Assembly (NCBI GenBank): GCA_046726435.1 | Contig: JBKPAM010000015.1 | Coordinates: forward strand, 1 to 7,142 | From: AC-32 sp046726435 | GTDB taxonomy: Bacteria; Actinomycetota; Thermoleophilia; Gaiellales; Gaiellaceae | Reading direction: 5' to 3' | Length of the DNA: 7,142 nucleotides | Shown here: positions 1-4,877 of the stretch, piece by piece | How positions within the stretch are numbered: the first letter of the stretch is position 1 | Layout: each line of letters begins with the position of its first letter | Notes under the pieces: generated by a model | Database searches by the model: none | What the model saw: the letters and a program-made list of their open reading frames with translations, nothing else | Told to the model about the DNA's origin: nothing | Made by a program: the position numbers and the translations under genes

Positions 1-492
1 GCCGGGAGGGGTGGTGCTGACCCGGACGAGGTCGCCCGCGTCGGACGACCGCACCGTGTAGAGCCCGGCGTCAGCCGGGTTCGCAATCCCCTCGCTGTGG
101 CACAGAAGCCGACTGCCATCGGGCGACCAGTTCAGGCAAAAGAGATCGAGCGGCAGGTTCGGGTTGAGAAGGGTGAAGCCGGACCCATCCGGGTTGGCGG
201 TGGCCGGCTGGACGGTGAACGGCTCGACCCCCTCCTCGCTCCAGAGGTTGCAGAGAACTTTGCTGCTGTCTGGCGACCAGGTAGTGCAGGTGGTGGTCCC
301 GACGGGTCCGACCTGGTGGGGGTCCGAGCCATCGGGGTCGATTGTGACGCCGTAGTTCGGAAAGACCTGGCCGAAGACGATCTTCCCGTTCGCACCGGGT
401 ACCGTCGCCCCGGCTGGAAGCGCCGCCAGCGCAGCGAGGACTATGGCGAGGACCGCGACGAGAGGAACTCGTCCGCGAAGTGGAAACTTCAT
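1..492 (-). CDS. Secreted PD40/TolB-like beta-propeller protein (partial, C-terminus outside window)
   Basis: The reading frame is open from an ATG at 492 to the window edge, giving the first 164 residues. Residues 1-29 form a signal peptide: a basic start (KFPLRGR), a hydrophobic core (VPLVAVLAIVLAALAAL) and an A-G-A cleavage site before T30. The mature part begins with PGANGKIVFG, usual in actinobacterial PD40/TolB-like propellers. Two blade motifs are visible: W72-S-P-D-S-S-K-V-L-C and W122-S-P-D-G-S-R-L-L-C. Each blade also has a Cys three residues before the Trp (C69, C119). The start is supported by GGGAGG (498-503) five bases upstream. Family members are exported beta-propellers, often of unknown ligand; a binding or scaffold role is inference. 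The protein should continue for several more blades to the left. An inverted repeat lies 61 bp upstream of the start. Confidence 0.85.
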   Translation of the reverse strand, partial: MKFPLRGRVPLVAVLAIVLAALAALPAGATVPGANGKIVFGQVFPNYGVTIDPDGSDPHQVGPVGTTTCTTWSPDSSKVLCNLWSEEGVEPFTVQPATANPDGSGFTLLNPNLPLDLFCLNWSPDGSRLLCHSEGIANPADAGLYTVRSSDAGDLVRVSTTPPG

Positions 493-552
493 CGTTGCCT
501 CCCTCTCCCCCGAGGGATTGGAGCCGAGCCGCAAGCCTGGCCCCGCAGCTTT

Positions 553-573
553 GACTCTGTCTCGGACAGACTC
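553..573. promoter_or_regulatory. Inverted repeat inside promoter-like spacing (candidate operator)
   Basis: Two 9-base arms flank TCG, GACTCTGTC at 553-561 and GACAGACTC at 565-573, pairing at 8 of 9 positions. On the plus strand the palindrome lies in the 18-bp spacer between TTGACT (551-556) and TATGAG (575-580), a usual place for a repressor operator. On the minus strand a perfect TTGACA (596-591) lies just outside it, upstream of the gene starting at 492, but I see no good -10 for that orientation. No intact gene starts soon after the plus-strand promoter. It may regulate the propeller gene, or be left over from a lost gene. Confidence 0.4.
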
Positions 574-655
574 GTATGAGCGCAACGAGATGTCAACTCA
601 CTAAGCAGCGGCCCTGTACGGAGCTACCCCGCTCAGCCTCACTGACCCGCTCGGG

Positions 656-723
656 CTCGTTCGCCGTCGCCTCGGCGACGAGCAGGTTCCGCGCTCGAGC
701 GCTCGGCGGAAGATCGCGTAAGG
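656..723 (-). pseudogene. Frameshifted remnant of a small conserved actinobacterial ORF
   Basis: The minus strand reads PYAIFRRALERG (723 to about 691). Skipping one base at the GG of 690-689, it continues in the next frame as NLLVAEATANE (688-656). Joined, they resemble from memory a conserved segment of small actinobacterial proteins of unknown function ('...FRRALERGNLLVAEATARE...'). Similarity fades on both sides, and no start codon with a ribosome site is seen. The missing base and lack of flanking homology suggest a short decayed fragment. Chance resemblance is possible because the segment is only about 23 residues. Confidence 0.35.
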
Positions 724-1297
724 GCGGCCCTGCGAGGTCGATGCTCCTTCTACCTCGGGGCCGAACCTCCAGGAGGCTAGACCGTGGCCCCCTCGCTTAG
801 GCAGTGACAGGAGCTCGAGCTCTCCTACAAGCGCAAGTTTGGCTGAGCAAACTCAGGCCGAACGCAGTCGGCTGGATCCGATGCTCAGCTTCGCCTGCCT
901 GTCGGTTGGCCGACACGGCGCGTCGTGCTGGCTAGGAGTTGCCGCCGACAGCTGCAGGGTCATCTGTTCGGTCACCTCAGGCCTCCTCCGGTCATCGTTG
1001 AACCCCGCCCTCGGCGGGCCGAGGCATGGGAGAAGCCTCGGCCGAAGACGCTCCCGCGCGGAGCGTCGGCAACCCAAACGCTGCACGGTGACCCGGACCG
1101 GAGAACAACCGCAAAAGCCCGGCCGTTGGCGACCGACACGCAGGGGATCACGCCATGGAGCGCAGCGCCCGTTACGGCGACTTGGCCCACGCGTCGGTCG
1201 GTCTTTCACGTCGTCAGCCGAGCCCACTCGGTGGGGTCGCCGTACGGGAGACGCCGCGGGATTTGAACGGATGACCGGGCTTCTGGTTCGAGACCAC
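724..1297. other. Region without a recognisable gene
   Basis: Several open frames cross this stretch on both strands, but their translations are rich in Arg, Pro and Ser, match no family I know and lack convincing ribosome sites. It contains a 12-bp palindrome GAGCTCGAGCTC (811-822) and the three-hairpin block described separately. It lies between two gene remnants, so decayed intergenic DNA is the simplest reading. Confidence 0.5.
1004..1067. repeat. Three adjoining GC-rich hairpins (structured RNA or terminator candidate)
   Basis: Hairpin 1 pairs CCCGCC (1004-1009) with GGCGGG (1013-1018) over a 3-base loop. Hairpin 2 pairs GGCCGAGGC (1017-1025) with GCCTCGGCC (1035-1043) over a 9-base loop; it shares two bases with hairpin 1. 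Hairpin 3 pairs GACGCTCC (1047-1054) with GGAGCGTC (1060-1067) over CGCGC. All stems are perfect. No U-tract follows on either strand, so a classic intrinsic terminator is not shown, although high-GC actinobacteria often lack one. I recognise no known RNA family. Confidence 0.45.
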
Positions 1298-1590
1298 CAC
1301 GTCCTGCCTCGCGTCGCCGGCCTCGGTCACGCCGTCGCGCCAGACTTCTTCGGTTTCGGCGACTCCGAGGCGATTCGTGGCGATCCCGTGGAGACCGCGG
1401 GAGAGGAGTCCCTTACGGGGGGCTCGAGCTGGTCGATTCGCTTGCTCTCGGCCACGTCATTATGGTCGGCCAGGACATCGGGCCGCGGTCGCTCCAGCGC
1501 TGGCGCGCGCTGGCACCGGAGCGCGTCCACGGCCTCGTGCTGCTGAACCCGACTCACCCCGTTTATTGGGAACGAAGGAGGAAGCGATGA
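1298..1590 (+). pseudogene. Decayed alpha/beta-hydrolase (epoxide hydrolase/haloalkane dehalogenase-like), frameshifted and truncated
   Basis: One plus frame reads VLPRVAGLGHAVAPDFFGFGDSEA from 1301, the typical 'GH-V-APD-x-x-GFGDS' strand-loop of this superfamily. After the run of six G at 1417-1422 the homology moves to another frame: LELVDSLALGHVIMVGQDIG, then LAPERVHGLVLLNPTHPVYW, ending at TGA 1588-1590. VGQDIG matches the nucleophile elbow with Asp as nucleophile, as in epoxide hydrolases and haloalkane dehalogenases. Loss of one G in the run would explain the shift. The N-terminal oxyanion-hole region (usually HG-x-P/HGF) and the C-terminal half, including the cap domain and catalytic His, are missing, so it cannot encode an active enzyme. 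The final TGA overlaps the ATG of the VOC gene, probably where the rest was lost. The frameshift alone could be a sequencing error; the truncations could not. Confidence 0.75.
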
Positions 1591-2060
1591 CTGAACTAAC
1601 CGACGGTTCGACAGCCCGGCACACGATCACGGTTCACCTCGTCGTCGGCGGCGCTGACCACGCGGCAAACTGGTACGTGCAGGCGCTCGGCGCCGAGGAG
1701 CGAGGGCGCGTGCCCGTCCCGGACGGCAGGTTCATGCAGATCGAGCTCCGCTTCGGCGACTCCACCGTGATGATCGCCGACGAGTTCCCCGACATGGGCG
1801 TCGTGTCGCCGCTCACCGTTGGCGGCGTCTATAGCACGCTCAGCATCCACACCGACGACGTCGAGGCGCTCTGGGAGCGGGCCGTGCAGGCAGGCGCCGA
1901 GGTCGTCCAGCCGCTCCAGAACATGTTCTGGGGCGACCGCCATGGCGAGATCGTCGATCCCTTCGGCCACAGGTGGGCGCTCGCGCAACACGTCCGAGAC
2001 GTTCCCGCTGAGGAGGTCAGAGCCGCCGCCGCGGTGATGTTTGGAGATGAGGAATCTTGA
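1587..2060 (+). CDS. VOC family (glyoxalase/PhnB-like) protein
   Basis: The product is 157 residues, the usual size for a two-module VOC protein. The first module carries TVHLVVGGADHAANWYVQALGAEE (residues 15-38) with H17 in the position of the first metal ligand. The second carries STLSIHTDDVEALWERAVQAGAE (83-105) and W115-GDRHGEIVDPFGHRWALAQH, with E121 as probable ligand and the characteristic DPFGH. Family members share a metal-binding paired beta-alpha-beta-beta-beta fold. They include glyoxalases, dioxygenases, and PhnB-like proteins that mostly lack a known substrate; substrate and metal cannot be read here. The start at 1587 has AGGAGG (1576-1581) five bases upstream. The frame is open further upstream, but that part overlaps the hydrolase remnant and is not VOC-like. 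The protein ends with an acidic tail. The gene is convergent with the monooxygenase gene, with 70 bp between their stops. Confidence 0.9.
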   Translation: MTELTDGSTARHTITVHLVVGGADHAANWYVQALGAEERGRVPVPDGRFMQIELRFGDSTVMIADEFPDMGVVSPLTVGGVYSTLSIHTDDVEALWERAVQAGAEVVQPLQNMFWGDRHGEIVDPFGHRWALAQHVRDVPAEEVRAAAAVMFGDEES

Positions 2061-2130
2061 TTCGGTTGCACGGAACGCCCGGCGCAAAATAACTCCCTGC
2101 ACCCTCGAGCGGCGGCCGACGGCCCCGAAG
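2061..2130. other. Convergent intergenic gap, no clear terminator
   Basis: This 70-bp gap separates the stops of two convergent genes, so a bidirectional terminator would be expected. Only a weak GGCC-GAC-GGCC repeat (2114-2124) is visible, without a T-tract on either side. I would not call it a terminator. Confidence 0.4.
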
Positions 2131-2493
2131 CTAGATCGTCCGTTCGACCGCAGTTAACTCGCTATCGACTGCATCGCCAGTGTTCGCTGTCCCTTGCGGT
2201 TCGATCAAGAGGATGTGCGCCTCCTCGCGTGCGCGGGGACGATGCTCGACGCCACGTGGCACGACGAACAACTCGCCCTTACCTACCCGCACCGTGCGGT
2301 CGCGGAGTTCGATCTCGAGCTCGCCCTCGAGCACGAGGAAGAAGTCGTCGGTGTCCGGATGGCTGTGCCAGACGAATTCGCCCTCGACCTTCACCACCTC
2401 GATCTTGTAGTCGTTCATCGTCGCCACGATGCGCGGCGAGTAACGCTCGTCGAAGAGCGCGAGCTTCTGCGCGAGATTGATCGGCTCTTTCAT
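2131..2493 (-). other. Cupin segment of the fusion; possible independent translation start at 2493
   Basis: Codon 474 is an ATG opening MKEPINLAQKLALFDERYSPRIVA, which looks like the natural start of a stand-alone 120-residue cupin. Motif 1 is H516-S-H518-P-D-T-D-D523, with Asp where I would expect the motif Glu. Motif 2 is G546-E-L-F-V-V-P552-R-G-V-E-H557. Both His pairs and the Pro-x-Gly turn are kept, so metal binding remains possible. No Shine-Dalgarno lies before this ATG; an in-frame GTG at 2505 is no better. Independent translation is therefore unproven. Confidence 0.5.
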
Positions 2494-3912
2494 TAGATCG
2501 GCCACGCTAGGGTGCTGGCCCCGGGTCGTGGGCAATCGTCCCCGGCTGGTCTCCAGCAGCGCACCCGAGTCGCACGCTTCCTGCCGCCGAGGTTGTCGCT
2601 GCGCGCCACACCTCCGCCGAGCGCGCCGCAGGTCCGATTTCAGCAGGCGCCGGTAGGCGTGCGGATCGCAGCGGATGCTGTGGGGGCTCTCGTCCGGGAA
2701 ACGCTGCCGCGTGCGCCGCTCGGCTCGCTTGATCGCGCGCCGCATCTGTGCGGGCGGCGGGAGGCGCATCCGGCCGGTGAGCACGGTGGCGATCCAATCC
2801 CCTTGAGTTTCCACCACCGGGAGCAGCCCTCCCGGCGTATCGACGAATCCGGCGAAGTACAGCCCGCCCACCTCGGGTGGAGCGATCCGCCGGTACAGCG
2901 GAAAGTCGCGACCGCTGGCCGCCAGCAGCGAGGAGGACAGAAATGGGAGGCTAACCCGGTAGCCGGTGGCGTAGACGATGCTGTCGACCCGCTCCTCGGA
3001 TCCGTCGACGAAGCGCACGCGGCCGCCGCTGAGCCGCTCGATCGCGGGCTTGACAAGGACCTCGCCGCGCCGCACCGCGGGGAAGAGGTCGGAGGAGACG
3101 ATTGGGATGCCTTCCAGGAAGCGGTGGGCAGGCAGTGGCCACGACGCCGGAGCCGGTCCGATCTCTCGCGTGACGCGCCGGCGGTAGATGCGGTTCAGCA
3201 GCCGCCACGGCAGCCGGTTGAGCGGTTCCACGTCCCCCGCGTCGAACGGCATGCCGCCGAGCCAACGTGGAATCACGTACGCCCCGCGCCGCACGGACAT
3301 GAACGTCCGCTGCGCGACCGTCGATACTTCGACCGCGATCTCGCCCGCCGACGGCCCCGTACCCACGACCAGCACGCGGCGACCGCCGAACCGGTCGGGA
3401 ACCCGGTAATGGTGGGCGTGGCTCACCTCTCCGTCGAAGCCGCCCGGATAGGTCGGCAGCCTGGGTCTCCAGAAGATTCCGGTCGCGACGGCGACAGCGC
3501 CATAGCTGTGGCTCGAGCCGTCGTTGAGGGTGATCCACCACCCGCCGTCTGAGGAGGGTTCAAGCCTTTCCACGATGGTGCTGAACTGGATCAGCTCACG
3601 CAGCCCGTACGCCTCCGCATACGCGTCGAGGTAGGCGGCCATCTCAGTGTGGTGCGGGAAGTCGCCGTACGACCCGGGCATCGGGAAGCTCGGGTACTGC
3701 ATGCGCAGCCTCGACGCGTTCGTGTGCAGCGACGCGTACGCCCCCGAGAGGCCACTGTCGTTCTCGTAGCGCCAGAGCCCGCCGACATCGGCGCCGCGTT
3801 CGAAGCAGTCGACTGCGAAATCATGCTCGCGCAGCGCCTTTAGCACCGCAAGTCCGGACGAGCCCGCCCCGATCACCGCCACGTCCGCATGGTCGGTACT
3901 TGCCACTTCCAT
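2131..3912 (-). CDS. Class B flavin-dependent monooxygenase (FMO-like) fused in frame to a cupin domain
   Basis: The frame encodes 593 residues. Residues 1-434 are a flavin monooxygenase: the FAD-binding GAGSSG at 15-20, the FMO fingerprint F159-x-G-x-x-x-H165-x-x-x-Y169, the NADPH-binding GTGPSA at 184-189, and YATGY at 314-318. Such cytosolic enzymes use NADPH and O2 to oxygenate a nucleophilic or carbonyl substrate; the substrate here is unknown. The part ending HSIRCDPHAYRRLLKSDLRRARR looks like the usual C-terminus of this family. A 39-residue low-complexity linker (435-473) follows, then a cupin (474-593) with H516-x-H518, E529-G and P552-R-G-V-E-H557. As I recall, this cupin is usually a separate protein of about 120 residues starting MKEPINL. 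The start at 3912 has no Shine-Dalgarno, but a promoter-like sequence ends 11 bases before it, so a nearly leaderless mRNA is likely. The gene is divergent from the TetR gene across shared operators. Confidence 0.85.
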   Translation of the reverse strand: MEVASTDHADVAVIGAGSSGLAVLKALREHDFAVDCFERGADVGGLWRYENDSGLSGAYASLHTNASRLRMQYPSFPMPGSYGDFPHHTEMAAYLDAYAEAYGLRELIQFSTIVERLEPSSDGGWWITLNDGSSHSYGAVAVATGIFWRPRLPTYPGGFDGEVSHAHHYRVPDRFGGRRVLVVGTGPSAGEIAVEVSTVAQRTFMSVRRGAYVIPRWLGGMPFDAGDVEPLNRLPWRLLNRIYRRRVTREIGPAPASWPLPAHRFLEGIPIVSSDLFPAVRRGEVLVKPAIERLSGGRVRFVDGSEERVDSIVYATGYRVSLPFLSSSLLAASGRDFPLYRRIAPPEVGGLYFAGFVDTPGGLLPVVETQGDWIATVLTGRMRLPPPAQMRRAIKRAERRTRQRFPDESPHSIRCDPHAYRRLLKSDLRRARRRCGAQRQPRRQEACDSGALLETSRGRLPTTRGQHPSVADLMKEPINLAQKLALFDERYSPRIVATMNDYKIEVVKVEGEFVWHSHPDTDDFFLVLEGELEIELRDRTVRVGKGELFVVPRGVEHRPRAREEAHILLIEPQGTANTGDAVDSELTAVERTI

Positions 3913-3927
3913 ACCTAGGGGTATGGT
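3900..3927 (+). promoter_or_regulatory. Candidate promoter for the TetR gene
   Basis: TTGCCA at 3900-3905 (five of six matches to TTGACA) and TATGGT at 3922-3927 are 16 bp apart. Transcription would start near 3934, giving a short leader that contains AGGG (3940-3943), eight bases before the TetR ATG at 3952. The -10 lies inside the right arm of operator 1, as expected for autorepression. Confidence 0.5.
3909..3926. promoter_or_regulatory. Operator box 1, CCATAC-N6-GTATGG
   Basis: CCATACC (3909-3915) and GGTATGG (3920-3926) form a perfect 7-bp inverted repeat around TAGG. The left arm covers the monooxygenase start codon (3912-3910). A bound repressor would block both transcription and the start region. 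The same six-base arms and spacing recur in box 2. Confidence 0.7.
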
Positions 3928-3952
3928 AGACCATACGCTAGGGTATGGTCAA
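3923..3952 (-). promoter_or_regulatory. Candidate promoter for the monooxygenase-cupin gene
   Basis: On the minus strand TTGACC (3952-3947) and TACCAT (3928-3923) are separated by 18 bp. The ATG at 3912 begins 11 bases after the -10, so the transcript would start at or within a few bases of the start codon. This agrees with the absence of a Shine-Dalgarno. The spacer contains most of operator box 2. Confidence 0.5.
3931..3948. promoter_or_regulatory. Operator box 2, CCATAC-N6-GTATGG
   Basis: CCATAC (3931-3936) and GTATGG (3943-3948) flank GCTAGG. Widened by one base on each side, the palindrome is 20 bp with 9 of 10 positions paired. It starts 22 bp after box 1, about two helical turns, so two repressor dimers could sit on the same DNA face. 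It ends three bases before the TetR start codon. Confidence 0.7.
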
Positions 3953-4575
3953 TGGTTGTGCAAAAGCGGACGCGGCTCAGCCGGCAGGTCTGGGTCCAGG
4001 CGGCACTCGAGGCGATCGCCGAGGGAGGACTCGCGGCCGTAGCGGTGGTGCCGCTCGCCAGGCAACTCGGCGCAACGAAGGGCAGCTTCTACTGGCACTT
4101 CGCCAACCGGGAGGCGCTCGTCGAGGCTGCGCTCTCTGAATGGGAGCAATCGCACACCACCGCTGTGATCGCGGAGATCGAGGGCTCGTCGGACGAGCCG
4201 CTCCAGCAGCTTCGCCTCCTCTTCAGGCGTGTCACAGCGCTGGCCGCACGCGACCGGATCGAGCTCGCCCTCCTCGCAACCGCTGACCATCCGACGGTGC
4301 AGCCGGTGCTCGACCGCGTCACCCGCCGGCGCATCGAGTTCGTCGCCCAGCTCTTCCAGCGGCTCGGCTTCTCACGCGCCCAGGCCAGGCGACGGGCGCT
4401 CCTCGCCTACAGCGCCTACCTCGGGCACGCACAGCTCGTCCACGCTACTCCGCAACTGCTGCCGCGAGCACAAGCAGCCAAACGGGCCTACCTCAACGAC
4501 GTTCTCCTCGCCCTGACCTCCCAGCCGACCGTCAGGGATGGCCTCTCGCGAACTGCTGGCAGCTCGAGTCAGTAG
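3952..4575 (+). CDS. TetR/AcrR family transcriptional regulator
   Basis: The 207-residue product has the usual TetR length. The N-terminal DNA-binding domain spans residues 10-60: helix 1 RQVWVQAALEAIAEGGLAAV, then the helix-turn-helix VVPLARQLGATKGSFYWHF (32-50) and NREALVEAAL. The KGSFYWHF stretch is the family's signature recognition helix and exit. The C-terminal helical part (about 65-195) would bind a ligand and dimerise; it is too variable to name a ligand. A short Ser-rich tail follows. The start at 3952 directly follows operator box 2, with AGGG (3940-3943) as a weak ribosome site. The divergent position next to the monooxygenase gene, with operator-like repeats between, makes it the likely local repressor of both. 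Its stop region overlaps the convergent 2TM gene by 7 bp. Confidence 0.92.
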   Translation: MVVQKRTRLSRQVWVQAALEAIAEGGLAAVAVVPLARQLGATKGSFYWHFANREALVEAALSEWEQSHTTAVIAEIEGSSDEPLQQLRLLFRRVTALAARDRIELALLATADHPTVQPVLDRVTRRRIEFVAQLFQRLGFSRAQARRRALLAYSAYLGHAQLVHATPQLLPRAQAAKRAYLNDVLLALTSQPTVRDGLSRTAGSSSQ

Positions 4576-4877
4576 CGCCGGCTCGCCGGCGGGCTTCCCC
4601 CTCTGCGTCGGAGGTACTTCTCGATCTCCCGGCGTTCCCAATCTGCGCCGAAGAGCCCGCCGATCCCGAGCAGCACGATTCCGGTAATCGCCACGCCGAT
4701 GCCCGTGCCCAGCATCGGCCAGTAGAACCAGACGGAGCTGCTGTCGTCGGTCATGTCGATGGCGAACCACATCAGGCTGAGAGCAATCCAGATCCCCAGA
4801 ACCATGAAGAAGATCCGCTTGCGGCGAACGTGCCGCCGAGCCTCCTCCAGGGCCGCGTTCATCGGCGCGGGTGTCAT
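4569..4877 (-). CDS. Small two-TM membrane protein (2TM domain-like), hypothetical
   Basis: The product is 102 residues. A basic helix, ALEEARRHVRRKR (9-21), precedes TM1 FFMVLGIWIALSLMWFAI (23-40). A short acidic loop, DMTDDSSS, leads to an aromatic stretch VWFYWPMLGTGIGVAITGIVLLGIGGLF (49-76) as TM2. A charged tail ADWERREIEKYLRRRGG follows. The order of RRxVRRKR, TM1, acidic loop, W/F-Y-WP and G-x-G-x-A resembles the 2TM domain family, which has no firm function. The start at 4877 overlaps the stop of the MMPL gene (ATGA), and AGGAGG (4892-4887) lies nine bases upstream, so the two are probably translated as a coupled pair. An alternative ATG at 4862 has no ribosome site. Confidence 0.82.
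   Translation of the reverse strand: MTPAPMNAALEEARRHVRRKRIFFMVLGIWIALSLMWFAIDMTDDSSSVWFYWPMLGTGIGVAITGIVLLGIGGLFGADWERREIEKYLRRRGGSPPASRRY

Noticed and set aside
811..822. 12-bp palindrome GAGCTCGAGCTC
   Set aside because: It is short, stands alone and is not placed near a start codon or promoter, so chance in GC-rich DNA is enough to explain it.
1068..1140. Resemblance to a GEMM-type (c-di-GMP) riboswitch through GGCAACC and CGCAAAAGCC
   Set aside because: The segment between does not form the expected hairpin with tetraloop and receptor, and no gene follows at a suitable distance.
1281..1300. GGTTCGAGACC as a tRNA T-arm
   Set aside because: The stem would have only about three pairs, and no acceptor, D or anticodon arm can be placed around it.
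839..1546. A 235-residue plus-strand open frame
   Set aside because: Only its last part shows homology (the hydrolase segment), and that homology leaves the frame at the G run. The first 150 residues look like non-coding GC-rich translation without a ribosome site.
1377..1586. N-terminal extension of the VOC protein to an upstream ATG
   Set aside because: The added residues are Arg/Pro-rich and overlap the hydrolase remnant in another frame. The ATG at 1587 has an ideal AGGAGG.
2114..2124. GGCC-GAC-GGCC as a terminator between convergent genes
   Set aside because: The stem is only four bases and no T-tract follows on either strand.
2512..3552. Long plus-strand open frame of 346 residues
   Set aside because: It is antisense to the monooxygenase, whose FAD, NADPH and fingerprint motifs are unambiguous. 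Long antisense frames are common in high-GC DNA.
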